A stretch of DNA of 64,000 nt from Gymnopilus junonius (taxonomy: Eukaryota; Basidiomycota; Agaricomycetes; Agaricales; Galerinaceae), in contig JADNYJ010000151.1 in NCBI GenBank assembly GCA_015501075.1, positions 33,584 through 97,583 on the forward strand, in the 5' to 3' direction. Below, in pieces: positions 35,509 to 47,400 of the stretch (position 1 is the first letter of the stretch; each line of letters opens with the position of its first letter). The position numbers and the translations under genes are program-made. Under the pieces are notes generated by a model. That model ran no database searches. It saw only the letters and a program-made list of their open reading frames with translations, and was not told where the DNA came from.

Positions 35509-37020
35509 TCAAATACTCTGCGTCTGGCCTTCCATTAATCCCAAAGGATGTGTTAACCCCGTGAACCTCTGTAGGTTTTCGAGCGATATCATCAGGACGC
35601 CAGGTCGTTCGCACTTGGTTAAATCCAGAACCGAAATTGGGCATCCGACATCCCAACGCATGCGAAGGAGATGCAATAAGTTATCGGATACACTATCGGC
35701 ATGGAGAGTATCCAGTCGAGGGAGAAAAACGTCTGAGTGTTGTTCTTGGATCTCCATAAGGTATGGGTACATGAGATCCGTGACGCGAAGAATCTTCACT
35801 TTTGAAACCAATCGGAGAAATTCAGTGGTTGCAATTTTTTCTTCGTCCCGCAATTGATAATTGGTCTTCAATTCAAGTTCAGTGACAAGAGGACAGGCAG
35901 GTATTTGAAGTGCCGTAAGAATTTTCGATTGATTCTCGTTTCCAGGAAAGATGGCACACGGTACTCTGAGTGAAAATTCAGCCCCGTTGGCGCTCCTGCT
36001 CGCGAAGCAAAAGTTATGCGAAAGGTCAAGGGATATGTGAGTGGGCACATGTAGCTGGAAATGTCTTGTCATATACAGCGATAAGCTTTCCAGGGATGTG
36101 TGGGGGTCAATTTGAGACGTAGAAACGTGGAGGGTATAGTCGTTTTGAGGAATCGTGCACCTGATGAATTCTAAACAAGAATTAAAGCCGGTGCCGATCT
36201 TCAGCTTTTCGATATTCGGGCCCAAGGTGAAAGAAGTTAAGTCGAGCATAGCCGGGTCGTAGGCATCGTCACCATAGTGCCCTGCGTAAACGAGGCTTTT
36301 CAAGCACGGTGTCTTTTTCAAAATGTCCATCACAAAGGAAAGTGGGAACAGGAGACCAATTTCAATGGACCGGAGGTTTTGCAACCAAGGTGCCGATAAC
36401 TTGAACGACAGTTCTCTGGACTTGAAGGTACGAAGCATAGGAGCATTATTGTTAAAAAGTGATCGACCCTCTGGAATTTTAACTTGCGAGCTAAGAGACA
36501 TCTCAAAAACGCGGAGTTGGGGAGCAGGACAATACAGAATATCCGGTGGAATGGAGATCTGTGAGCCGACCCTCACTGTTATTCTCTCGATTCGGTTCCA
36601 CTCGGTGTCCAGTAACAGAAAGAAGAAGTCTTGCCATGGAGGTATTTCACGGCGGCTCCATACAGGACCAACGCTATGGGTGTCTTGGACATATGAGTAT
36701 AATGGGTTGAAAAGAGCTTGAATACCCTTGATGGAAAGTGGAGCATGTTTGCTACGTCGGAGGATCTCGGTGCGCCATTCGCTCCTTCTTTGAGTAAGGG
36801 CGTCCAGGTCGATAAGGTGTCCCCATAAAGATGGCCTTTCCAGTATAGCCGTTCGCCATCCTTGACAAACTTGGGAGGATAATCTAGTGGTCCGGAGGGC
36901 CTTGTCGTCGGTGAACACGTCAGCGTTCACCCTGAAAGCGAGCAGCAGAAGGTCATTATTCAAACGGGTAATGGGCGGTCCCTGTACTGCTCCGCTCATC
37001 TCAATGACGTAGGATGTCAT
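35509..37020 (-). CDS. F-box-like protein, 503 aa
   Basis: Single exon. Near the N-terminus is an F-box-like helix set (ITRLNNDLLLLAFRVNADVF, then QVCQGWRTAILERPSLWGHL), typical of the large Agaricomycete F-box family that links targets to SCF ubiquitin ligases. The remainder is a series of irregular leucine-rich units (for example LRSIEIGLLFPLSF, LKSLVYAGHYGDD, VTELELKTNYQL) consistent with a substrate-binding LRR region. The gene is convergent with the FAD oxidase gene, 95 bp from its stop. A second in-frame ATG eight codons in (MSGAVQGPP) could be the real start. Target unknown. Confidence 0.8.
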   Translation of the reverse strand: MTSYVIEMSGAVQGPPITRLNNDLLLLAFRVNADVFTDDKALRTTRLSSQVCQGWRTAILERPSLWGHLIDLDALTQRRSEWRTEILRRSKHAPLSIKGIQALFNPLYSYVQDTHSVGPVWSRREIPPWQDFFFLLLDTEWNRIERITVRVGSQISIPPDILYCPAPQLRVFEMSLSSQVKIPEGRSLFNNNAPMLRTFKSRELSFKLSAPWLQNLRSIEIGLLFPLSFVMDILKKTPCLKSLVYAGHYGDDAYDPAMLDLTSFTLGPNIEKLKIGTGFNSCLEFIRCTIPQNDYTLHVSTSQIDPHTSLESLSLYMTRHFQLHVPTHISLDLSHNFCFASRSANGAEFSLRVPCAIFPGNENQSKILTALQIPACPLVTELELKTNYQLRDEEKIATTEFLRLVSKVKILRVTDLMYPYLMEIQEQHSDVFLPRLDTLHADSVSDNLLHLLRMRWDVGCPISVLDLTKCERPGVLMISLENLQRFTGLTHPLGLMEGQTQSI

Positions 37021-37606
37021 TGTTATTAAGTAAACGGAACTGCATTGCTCTAGGAATTTGCCAATGGACTTACCTTAAGGCGGCGGATAACTTGATGGCA
37101 AGACGGAAGATGCAGGCTGTCAAAGAGTGCACGTGCTAGAAACGATCAGTACCAAACTTACCAAAGATGAACAAAATTGCTGTATCAAAAGATCTTTCGT
37201 ATACAAAAGATCGAGGCTATATGGATGTAAATCTGGTAAAGCGTCACTATAGAATTCAAAAAACCAGCATTTCCAGGCACCTCTAACTTTACAGGGCCGC
37301 AAAAAGGATGTTGAACTGGAGTAAGGATGTACGTGTCGTTTTCAGCCTAATTTTTTAATCTCGATAAGGAAATGGCCAAGAATCCTTCGATTCCTCGTCA
37401 AAATGGTATGGTTAGTCTGACGTCTACAAAGAATTTAATATCCCAGAAGCATTTCTTTAAATAACGCCTACTGCATATTGTGGGTTTTACAGGTTCCGCC
37501 GTCCTATAACCCGCCCTTTCCCTCAACAGACCAAGTGACGAATCCAGGAAATAAACCAGTGCATACATTTACTCATAATAAAAGGTGTCAAATGAAGGCG
37601 TCCTCT
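37021..37606. other. Divergent intergenic region
   Basis: Promoter space between the F-box gene and the CFEM gene. No further feature seen. Confidence 0.5.
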
Positions 37607-37613
37607 TATAAAG
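37607..37613 (+). promoter_or_regulatory. TATA box of the CFEM gene
   Basis: TATAAAG lies about 91 bp upstream of the ATG at 37698, a normal fungal spacing. Confidence 0.55.
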
Positions 37614-37697
37614 CCATTTATTCCTACTCTCATTCTTATCCTTACCCTGCAACTATATCCCTTCAAGCAAATATCTCACATATTTCCCAAGTTGACA

Positions 37698-38346
37698 ATG
37701 TACTTTAACATCGCTTCTGTTTTTCTCATTTCAGCAGCATCTGCGTATGCTTCGACTCTCTTGGATCTAAAGGAGTCGACTACAGACAACTTATTTCAGG
37801 TTCCCAGTAAGCTAAAGTGCATATTTCTCTACTTCTGTTTTCTGACTGCCGTTCTGTCCTCCAGTCTGCGCACTCCCTTGCGCGACAAATTCCACTTCTA
37901 CAAGCGCTTGCTCTTTCAGAGATTTGCAGTGCCTATGTTCCGATCCAAACTACGTCAGCAACACCATGAACTGTATCCAAAGCTCGTGCAGTGCCGATAC
38001 ACAGCAACGTGCACTTTCCGATGTTGAACGATTATGCCTCTTTGCCGTGAGTTATATGGTACATTTGGTAATGATATTCGTGCTAATGGGGTTAAATCTT
38101 TAGGGTGCGACCGCGAGCATCAGTATTCCTGTATCCACTTCGACTTTAAACGGTATCCCAACCACCATTTATTCGTTTGAGGGATTCTTTCCTACCAGCA
38201 CAACGACGACCACTTCTACCACTTCTACCTCCACGACCACAAGCGCTTCTGCGACCTCGACGACATCAGCCGCTTCTCGTGGTATAGTAAATAACGTGCT
38301 GGGCCTGGTTGCTACTTGGGCTGTCATACTCTCCTTCTACGTCTAG
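37698..38346 (+). CDS. CFEM-domain GPI-anchored cell-surface protein, 177 aa
   Basis: Three exons: 37698-37806, 37865-38046 and 38104-38346, with matching phases. Signal peptide MYFNIASVFLISAASAYA. The CFEM domain has the expected eight cysteines, in ICALPC, SACSF, LQCLCSDPNYV, MNCIQSSC and ERLC, with the conserved Asp in SDPNYV. A Ser/Thr-rich stalk of about 35 residues follows. The C-terminus has a small-residue site (SAASRG) and a hydrophobic tail (VLGLVATWAVILSFYV), the usual GPI-anchor signal. Fungal CFEM proteins sit on the plasma membrane or wall; some bind haem and others act in adhesion or appressorium signalling. Which role applies cannot be told. Confidence 0.9.
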
Positions 38347-39786
38347 ATTTGACGAGAGCGGGAGTGGAGTTTAATAAAGCTTCTTTAACTAAGATGTGGC
38401 AAAGGCGTGCTAGAATTAGCGTAAAAGTTGGCAGAACTAATATATAACTGCATTTGGCGTGAACACTAACTTAATACTAGTCAACATTTAAACGATACCC
38501 TACCTAAGCTCGCTAGCACATCGAGTGGAGGATTTGTACTACATAGGGGATTGAGCTCGATTGAGATTAAAGGGGCGATGATCATCATGAGCTCCCAGCT
38601 GCAGTCGGACCAAGTTCCCGGGCCCGCTGTTTGACATCGACGCCTTCACAGGCAGCAACCAAACAAAATTTTACCCTTCTCCACTCTCAACGTCCAACAC
38701 GTCAGATTCCAGAAGCCAATATCCCGTCGCTAATACACATCTGTCGTCCTCTGCTAGGAATAATCCTGCCATTTAGAGTATTTCATAGCGAGACTTCTAT
38801 GCATGTTAGATCTCCTGCATTCTGCTGGAATCTTGGGTCATGGGGTCAAGGAGTTTGCTGCGGAGTGGGGCCAACAGGCGAGTATTTACCCAGCGCCTTC
38901 AGTTAGTGCATGCTTATATTTTTTCCTCAGGGTCTAAGTGCTTTCAAACGGTTCCAAAGTCAAGCATCCAAGTGATGGCATCTATCTAGTACGGTGAATA
39001 ATGCGCTATTGCTTATTACTTGTTAATGTTTTAATATAGCTTTTAGGTCAGAACGGAAGCAACGTTTCAGACTAACGTTCTCTCGCCTAAGGTAACTAAG
39101 GTATGGTCAATTGGACCGTAAAGTGCTCAAAATTGTGACACACCATTTCGTTTAGAACCCTTTTACCCGCCAGTCATTATTTTCTATCCAACGTCAATAT
39201 TTTCGCTTTAAAATCGCCCCAGACCTGCCCGCTTAGCGTGTTTCTTTCGTCCTGAAATAGAGCTATCCTGCAAGGCCATCTGTTGTTTTTTTAGAGTCGT
39301 TCATGATTTCTATAGTATCAATCATTCAGGACGCGGTTACGTCAAATAACGCTTGAAGACGCTTTAGTGGTGGTCGAATTTGTTTGTGCGTATTCCTGCG
39401 TTGCTGCGAGGGATCAGGTTTCTCACTTTTAGATCCTTGTTTAGCAGAGGTCTTGCTTTCTTCCCGCGCCACGGACCGAGGATTACCTTTACTCGAAGAA
39501 ATGCTCTAAAGCTCGCTCGCAGCTCACACGGACCCTCCTTTTCCCAACTTACCTCCGACCCAAAGCCACCGTCAACGTCTGCAGCGTTCTCCAGCTCCTG
39601 TACAGCGGGAAACTTCCTACTAATTTTATATTTCGTGGGGAATGTCGACTGTGCTGAGCCTCCATGGCTCGTCCTTTTGATCATACGACACAGGCTTTAA
39701 CACTTGTGCGGGTAAACGTTTCTCCCAGCCACGCCAATAAGAGCAATACCACTGGGTAAGTTTTGCTTTGGATTCCCTCGTTTGCG
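38347..39786. other. 1.4-kb stretch without a supportable gene
   Basis: Overlapping open frames of about 100 codons occur on both strands at 39364-39700, neither with recognisable motifs. The end of the stretch is the promoter of the carboxylesterase gene. Confidence 0.45.
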
Positions 39787-42315
39787 ATGCTGAGGCCATT
39801 TTTACGGGTTCCAGTGTTTGCCGTGATTGCACCTGTATGTGTTCAGGCCGTTCCTTCCACCAGTAGCATTGGTTCCGATCTTACGTTTCTGTTTCAAAAT
39901 GATTTAAATTGTACGAAATTCATTACTCTCGGAGCTTATATTTGATCTTAATTAATGGATTTCTCCAGGGCCTCAAGCCACGACTCACAACGGCACCATC
40001 TTGATCAGTAAACCCCAGACGAACGCCAAAGCTCTCGCGTCATGTAAACAACTTAATGAAACCTTCATCCCTACTGAAGGCATTCACTTCCAATCTGATA
40101 TCAAGTCGCTCATGAATTTCCTCGCATTCCAATCCGATTCTCCAAACCAAAAATTCTGGGTCGCCTCCAGTCCGGCTATCCCCTGCGCTGCCATATCGTT
40201 ACATGGAGGAATTCAGTCTGTCAGGTGCTCAACCGAATTGCCCGCGTTTTGTTCGCAGAGCGCGCCATTCAGGCCTAATACGAACGTGGATCCTAATCCT
40301 AATTTCCACGTTCAAGTAAAGTCGAAGAAGTTGATGGTGTTGGGGTATGTTCCTGTCCTTTTTTGCTCTTACATGACAAGATTTAACGCTGACCGCTATC
40401 TCAATAGGACGCGTGATGCCTTATCCTTCCGCTTTATCGGCATACCTTACGCAGACCCTTTTGAACGCTTCACCTACTCCAAGGTCTTCAGCAGCCAAGC
40501 TTCCATCAACGCCCTGAACTACGGCTCTCCATGCACCCAAGCAGGTTCTGGAAGTGAAGATTGCCTGTTCTTAAATATCTACACGCCTTTCCTTCCGCAG
40601 AATTCAGCTACGTCCAGGAACTTGAAGCCAGTCATGTTCTGGATTCACGGAGGAGCGTTCACGAGTGGCGAAGGCAGTGATGGTATCTTTGATGGAGGAA
40701 ACATGGCCAGTAGGGGCGACGTGGTCATCGTCACTATAAACTATCGGTATGGATATCTTATCTTGGTGGACGATCAGGTCATTGATCAGCATAGTCCATT
40801 AGGCTAGGCACTCAAGGTTTCTTGACGTTACTCGACGGCGTCACGAATGGGAATTTTGGCATTGCTGACCAGGCAAGTAATTACCTCCTTTTATGCTTTA
40901 TCCTTTTTTGATTGCGGATGTTCAGATCACTGCCCTCCAGTGGGTTCACGACCATATCACCGACTTTGGTGGTGATCCCAACCGCGTCACACTCTTTGGC
41001 CAGTCAGCAGGTGCTGGCTCCGTTCGTGCTCTACTCGCTGCCAAGCCTGCATTTGGTCTATTCCAAGGCGCAATTCCCCAGAGCAACCTTGGCGGATTCG
41101 GATTCGCGTCAACGTACTCAAAATACTTCACACTTGAAGAGAGCGTTACCCAATTCAGCCAGCCTCTTGTCGAATCCGTCGGTTGTGCGAATGTCACTGA
41201 TGTCCTTGCTTGCCTGCGTGCAGTGCCTGCGACGACTATCTTTAATGCACCTAATTCTACAGCCGAGTCTCCCAGGTGATTTGCGGGCTCTTTTTCGTCC
41301 TCGTCCTTAGCTTGAACGACTGCTGACTGGCGTGTTTTTTTCTCAGGTTTATTGTTGTGGACGGGCATTTTATCACGACCGATCAGCTTGAGGTCAACGG
41401 CGCTGGTCCAGCGGCAAAGGCACATGTGATGTTTGGGTGGATGAGAGATGATGGAGCAGATTTTATTGGGAATTTCCCTGCTGCAGGCGAGACATTGGAA
41501 ACCGCGCTCCTGGAAGCAGGGTATGCCTATGACCTCCCAGATATTGTTCGACCCTTACCAACATCTTTTATAGTTTCCCTTTCAACGTCACACAGTCTGC
41601 CGTGAACTCTGAACTCTTCCCGTCGCCCAATAGTGCTGACACGCTTGAGAATCTCTTTAACGTCACGAGTCGCGTCGGTACAGATGGCGAGTTCAGGTAA
41701 GAATGTAGTGCTTAAAATGCACCGGGGAATTAGATGCTAATACTTCTGCATCCCTAGATGCGTTGACCAGGCTACCTTGATATCTGCAGCAAAGCATAAG
41801 GTGTTCCCGACCATCTTCGCATATCAATTCGACCGCAGTTATGCAGGCTTTGAACCTATTCCTGGAACGTGTGTGCCGCCCGCTACGGCTGAGTTCCCGA
41901 ACGGTGACCCTAGCCTGCCTTATTTCGGTAAGTAACCCATACTTTATACTTGTCTACCTATGTTCAAGGCGCGTTCAACAGATGCCATTCCGGCGAGCTC
42001 TTCTACATGTTCGGAACCCTTGGTCAAAATGAACAGCCCTTCCGCGATGATGGTGACCTGATCATGTCGCAGGTCAGCGTTGACATATGGACATCCTTTT
42101 CTCGAAGTTTCAACCCCACACCTGATCCTGCATTCTTGAACGCCCGCGGGTTCACCAATACGACTGCCACGCTGAGCTGTGCAGGAAAGTGGGAGCAGGT
42201 CACCCCTAAGAATAAGACACCTCTCCGGCTTCTCGATCTCCCTCTTTCACTCTCGGCGTTCCAGGAAGAAGAGCAGTGCGCTTTGCTGGGTATTCCGTTT
42301 GATTTCTTTGGGTAA
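39787..42315 (+). CDS. Secreted type B carboxylesterase/lipase, 690 aa
   Basis: Nine exons: 39787-39910, 39969-40344, 40408-40746, 40803-40872, 40926-41275, 41347-41520, 41574-41696, 41758-41927 and 41969-42315; all phases match. Signal peptide at MLRPFLRVPVFAVIAPVCVQ. About 190 residues of extra N-terminal sequence precede the alpha/beta-hydrolase domain, which starts near FRFIGIPYADPFERF. The family Cys motif SEDCLFLNIYTP, oxyanion-hole VMFWIHGGAF, nucleophile Ser in TLFGQSAGAGS and catalytic His in CHSGELFYMFG are present; the acidic member is probably in RDDGADF. These enzymes hydrolyse esters outside the cell. The N-terminal extension is unusual for typical 550-aa members. Intron 4 (40873-40925) has a GC donor. 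Confidence 0.9.
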
Positions 42316-42676
42316 AGTATGTTTCGCTAGGTTATCGTTTTGTATATTATTGTGACAAAATTTCATGTGTTTTTTTTGTTCATCGCATCCTTGGTGAAGA
42401 GCAACCCTAGGCCTAACGGTTGTGAAGCACGTGCTCCGTGTTTTTCGAGATTTGCCGCCTTCCTCAGCTTTGTTTCTGGCCTTTTCTGGCTTCCGATTTT
42501 CTACTCTCCGCAGTGCCTGTCTCTCAGTGCACGGGTAAGACGTCATCGTAGTCTGGACCCCTTGTTGATCATCAATTACCGTGAGAGACTCGAGACACCT
42601 TTGTTGAATTGACCCCACAGAGCCAAATGCCACCACCCTTCCTCAATCAATACGACTTTCACACCTCTCTTTCATT
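42316..42676. other. Intergenic stretch
   Basis: Tandem-gene spacer; no feature seen apart from the presumed promoter of the next gene. Confidence 0.5.
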
Positions 42677-43156
42677 ATGCCAGCTGTTCGTGGAACCCAG
42701 GAAGAACCAACAGACGCTATTCTTCCAATGATCGCAGACCCTTGGATGGCCCAAATCGTTTCTGGCGAGAAAACATACGAATTCCGCAAAAGTCGTATTC
42801 GACCTTCTGTCAAACGAATCTGGTTTTATCTCAACGCGCCTCAATCGTGTATAAAATACGTGTGCGACATTGACCCTCCGCGCACTCGGGAACCAGGAGA
42901 TGAACCTCTAGAGGAAGGACCATTGGGCAACAAAGAGTACAACGAGCGGCATAAAGATTGGGACGGATATGACTATGCTTACAAAATTAGATCGGTTTAT
43001 GAGCTGCGCATTCCCATTACTCTTAAAGTAATGCGAGACAAGTATAACTTTAAAGGCGCACCAAGGAGTATTGTTTTCGTCAAGGACGACTTGAAGCAAG
43101 ACTTTCCTTTAGACAAACAAATCAAGCACAGGTCATCTAAATTTCTGCATCATTAA
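42677..43156 (+). CDS. ASCH/PUA-like domain protein, 159 aa
   Basis: Single exon with ATG at 42677. The segment MIADPWMAQIVSGEKTYEFR followed by SRIRPSVKRIWFYLNAP is characteristic of ASCH/EVE-type PUA-like beta-barrel domains: a KxxExR-like start, then a basic strand and a WFYLN strand. These domains bind RNA or modified nucleobases. The later part is charged and tyrosine-rich (WDGYDYAYKIRSVYELRIPI), consistent with the rest of the barrel. Cytosolic or nuclear; no signal peptide. Function in fungi is not established. It lies 0.7 kb upstream of the split synthetase-like gene, in the same direction. Confidence 0.65.
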   Translation: MPAVRGTQEEPTDAILPMIADPWMAQIVSGEKTYEFRKSRIRPSVKRIWFYLNAPQSCIKYVCDIDPPRTREPGDEPLEEGPLGNKEYNERHKDWDGYDYAYKIRSVYELRIPITLKVMRDKYNFKGAPRSIVFVKDDLKQDFPLDKQIKHRSSKFLHH

Positions 43157-43727
43157 TTGTTTTGCTTACTCTTTCTCCTGAAGATGAAGCTAAGGGAGGT
43201 AGCCTCTAATAAAACGAGGTGCCTGGGCTGTAGGTGAATTGCTGTGCAGATTCAGTTATTTCTCGAAATCCACGGAGTTCCTGGGAGATCGACCTTGGAT
43301 CGACCAGTTGGATTACGAATACTCTAGGAGCGAGGGACCTTGAAATTTGTACCCCGAGTCCCTAATCAAATGCATGTTCAATCTCTTTTTGTCTATTATC
43401 GCAAATGAGGAATTATTTACGTGGGCGATGACTTCAGAGTTACGATTATGATCAAATGGACATTGGAAGGGCTTGGAAAGTTCTAATCATGGATGAATGC
43501 TGTACACGCCTCACCTTTTTGAAGCGGGCTCACCTCAAAAGGAAGGTGAGTTCATGTGCATATTGTGCACAAATACGGAACAGAGGCCTTTATAAGTATC
43601 ATAATGGAGGTCATTGGACAGTCAAGGGGCTGGTTCTGCGTGCAACTGTGCACCGTAAATAACTTCAGCATCCGCAGACATCGGGTATCGGTGCTGCTGT
43701 ATGAGTGCTGTATGGGTGCCTTTTGAG
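43157..43727. other. Intergenic stretch
   Basis: No gene seen. The right end is the promoter of the split synthetase-like gene. Confidence 0.5.
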
Positions 43728-43734
43728 TATAAAA
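43728..43734 (+). promoter_or_regulatory. TATA box of the split synthetase-like gene
   Basis: TATAAAA lies 104 bp upstream of the ATG at 43832, and the promoter appears intact. Confidence 0.55.
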
Positions 43735-43831
43735 TGAGAGCCCAACTCTCCACAATTTGTTCAAAGCACTCCCTTCAGATCACTTCCACTGAAATTCTCA
43801 TAGTATAATTGTCATTGCTACCTTTTTCAAT

Positions 43832-43989
43832 ATGGCATTGCAGACAAAGCAAGATCAACTAATTCAAGTTGCCTGGGACCCTCAGTCTCATCATGCTCTC
43901 GGCGGAGGCTCATACGCTTTCAAGGAGAAATACGCAGAGTATCTTGAAACACTGCTCCCCAAGGATGTCAAATACACCATCATTAACGT
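43832..43989 (+). pseudogene. 5' part of class I aminoacyl-tRNA-synthetase-like gene, cut by a retrotransposon
   Basis: 52 codons from ATG 43832 (MALQTKQDQLIQVAWDPQ at the start, DVKYTIINV at the end) are open until the left LTR begins at 43990. The coding frame resumes beyond the right LTR at 54988 in matching phase (the Val codon is split GT|C). So the first exon and promoter remain, but the protein is disrupted. The frame that runs on into the LTR ends about 57 codons later without meaning. See the entry at 54988-55933 for the domain evidence. Confidence 0.8.
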
Positions 43990-44210
43990 TGGAGCAGGCC
44001 AATCTGGACAAGGCACACATGGAATGGGTCAAGGAGTCTCCCCTGCTGTGGCTCAGCGACCGCGGATGCGTCCTTTGGGCACAGCCACCGGGGATCGCCC
44101 TATGTACAATACATCTAATCTAACGGCGATCGCCATATCTAATCTACTTGCTAATCCAGTCTAGTCTAGTCTAATCTGCTTGCTAATCTAGTCTGATTGG
44201 CACTGCCACA
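43990..44210 (-). repeat. 3' LTR of the gypsy element
   Basis: 221 bp, same length as the copy at 54763-54983, differing at 11 positions that are all transitions at CpG-type sites. It contains a CTAGT/CTAAT-rich stretch. Confidence 0.9.
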
Positions 44211-44429
44211 TGTGCCCCCCCACTCTATCGCAACACCCTCATTGCATCCACAAATGCCTATCCACCACTATCGCGTCTCATCCGCCTCATTGACTATGTC
44301 GGAATTGTCAACACCATCCCCCTCCATGTCCTCTTCATCCCCACCCACACTCTGTGCAACCAGATCTTCCAGATCCTTCTCCAGAATGCCACCCAAGGAG
44401 TTTGGTGGTGGCAGATCTGATTTCTCTTC

Positions 44430-44437
44430 CTCCAGCC
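44430..44437. repeat. Left 8-bp target site duplication of the hAT element
   Basis: CTCCAGCC, identical to 48789-48796 on the other side. Eight bases is diagnostic of hAT insertion. Confidence 0.9.
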
Positions 44438-47400
44438 TAGGGTTGCTGAAGTTCAGTTCCGAACTGACAGTTCGAACCCAAACCGGCCAAACCGGACCGA
44501 TGGTTCAGGTTCAGTTCCGGTTCAGTTCTGCTCTGGGTTGACCAGGTTCAGTTCTCAGTTCGAAATTTGTGAACCGGGTTCAAACCGGGTTCAAACTGAA
44601 CTTTTAAGCATAATTTTCTCAATTTTTTTCACATAGAAATGAGAGGCGGGAGGGGGAAATATCGAGTTTTGCGCAACTTGATGGGGGGCTTAGATTTAAG
44701 TCGGAGCTTGAATCTAATTACAGCCACCCGTGGAAAAGGAATCAACAAAAAAAAATAGGATTTGATCTGCTTACTCTGCTGCTCCTCGCTGCTTGCTATG
44801 GACCCTGATGCCCCAGCTCTCAACACTGATGGTACTCTGAAGGACGCCAGTGAAATCCAGTGGTTCAACTCGCCAAGTGATGAGCACCGCACCATCAACC
44901 TCAAGGACTCGGATGCGCAGAAGAAGTGCAAACATGCCGACAGCTTGGCTCATGGGTCTGACACTGACAGTGAAGATGGATTACCAAGGTCCGTGTTAAC
45001 AGGACTTAAAGGTAAAAGCCCTGCTCGGCAAGTTGGTGGGAAGCGCACCTGACTCCTCTCTGACAAGGCCAAGGCTGCAACTTCACAGCTTATGGCCAAG
45101 GAGTGCGGCTTTTATGAAAAGCGATTTACAGGTAAGCAGTAATTTTATTTATCTGATGTCCATTTACTTACTTTGTATCAATATTGAAGTCAGCTTAGGA
45201 AAAGGTAAGTCTTATTTGTTATCTTATCTAAATGTCAGCTGACTATTATGATGTTCTAGACAATGATTCCATGACTGCCACGTCTTCTTCCATGACTGTC
45301 AAGGCCAAACCCACACAGCCGAAGCCCAAGAAAACTCAACCCAAACCTCCACCCACCACTCGACGTGCCAACTCAGCCCCTCCCTCTCCCGAAAAATGCC
45401 CTCCTGCTCCAGATCCGACCACCCCTCCTAACAAACCCACCTGAGCATCAACGTCAAAGGCAAGGTGCAATGTCATCACAGATACCGATGATGACATGAC
45501 AGAGGACAACACAGAGGTTGATGAGGGCGATGAATCCGGCAATGAGCAGGATATGGATGAAGACCCTCTGCAGAAGTACCTGCGAATGAGGGATGTCATT
45601 CAGGCTGAGCGAATGGTAAGGATTGCTTTCGGCTTTATATTGGCTACACTTACCTCTGTTTATAGCCGGCTCGCAAACACTTTCATCAAGGAGAAGATCC
45701 CCGCACCCAAGACATATGCGAGATGTTCACACCAGGTGAACTTAAAGATAAGGCATCGGACAAGTCAAAGAAGGGTCATATCTGCAAAGGATGCGTGTAA
45801 GCCCTCTCTCCTTCATATTACTTTTTACTTACAGGTTCAATTTTCAGTGCTATGGGTCATAGCGAGAAGAATAGCTTCTTTTCAGGTGATAATAGCATGC
45901 TCCGAACACATGTCTGCTGGTAAGAGTCCTTGTCTTTTATACTGGTCTATGTTATGTACTAATACTTAATACTTCCCTTCAGGAACTGGGGTACTCATGG
46001 CAAAATGTACCTGAAGATATATCAAAAAATGGGCATCAAGCCCAATGAGCATGCGCTACCCAATCCTGAAGATATGCCTTCAGATACAACTATGCAGACA
46101 CATCTTGACGGGTTCATACAAGCTACTCCGAATGTCAAATGGAGCAAGGAAGGTCTCTTGGAACATATCCTTGACTTCATCATTTCAGGTGATCAGGTAT
46201 GCTGGTTATATTTTCTTCTTAAAGCTGTTTATGATTCTTTTTCTAGTCCTTTCGTGTTGTCGAAGAGAAACCATTTCGAAAGCTCCTCAAGTACCAGCAT
46301 CCTGCCACACAAGAATCTGATATTCCCCATCGCACCAAGATATGGGAGGAGGTCATTGAAAAGGCGAATCTTGCTATTCGGTGACTCAAAGAGGAGTTCA
46401 AAGTAAGTACTCCTATCACCTTTACTGGAAATCTTTGCTTATTAGAATTTAGATTGTACCTGGCAAAATCTCCGTCACATTTGATGCTTGGACTTCAAAG
46501 GCATACGACCCTTACTTGGCGATTACAGCACACTACATTGATGCGCCGGTGGGGAAACCGATGGAGTGGGAGCTGAGGAGGAAGCTCCTTGGGTTTGAAG
46601 AGCTCAAAGGGAGCCACAGTGGGGCAAACATCGCTGCGAAGATTGTCGAAGTTTTGGACCAATATAATGTCAGGGAAAAAGTAAGTTCATACTTCCATCT
46701 GATACATCTCAAATACTTACTCTTTCTTACTTCTTTAGCTTGGCTGGGCAATGGCTGACAATGTGATGGCCAATGATAAGGCCTTACGTGTCTTGCAGCG
46801 TGCCATGCCAGATTCTGTTCAGGAGTGGTTAGCTCGAGACCATCACATTCAGTAAGTCTATCATTCTATCATCATGAATGGCATGCCGACCATTTATAAG
46901 TGCATGGAGCATACCGTTTACCTCTCTGCGAAAGCTTTCATTGAGACGGTAAATCCCAAGGCACCAAAGAACAAGAGGACAACAAAGAACAATACTGCTT
47001 TGGTTGAGGATGTGGATGATGAGGAGGAAGAGGAGGATGATGACGATACTTGGGTGTTGGATTGGACCAAACTCAATGACATCTCAGATAATGTGGAGGT
47101 CGATGACATCATTGACTTCACCACCAGCGATGTTCTTGGGAAGACACTTGCTCTTGTGAATCAGGTTAGTAGTATTTTATCTTCAATACAATTTTTTTCT
47201 TTCTAATTGGTCATAGATCCGGGCTTCACCACAAGCAAAGCAGTTCTTTGCTGCTTGCTGCGAATCTGAAGGAGTTCTGATCCTGGAGCTCATCAAGTGG
47301 ATTCGAACTCGATGGGGATCAATGTATGACCTCATCGAACACTTTACAAACTGCAAGATAGTATGTTAAGCTATTCTCCTTGAACTATTTTATGGTAACT

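Noticed and set aside
44160..44190. CTAGT/CTAAT repeats resembling a small array
   Set aside because: Part of the LTR, present in both copies; not a CRISPR or telomere repeat.
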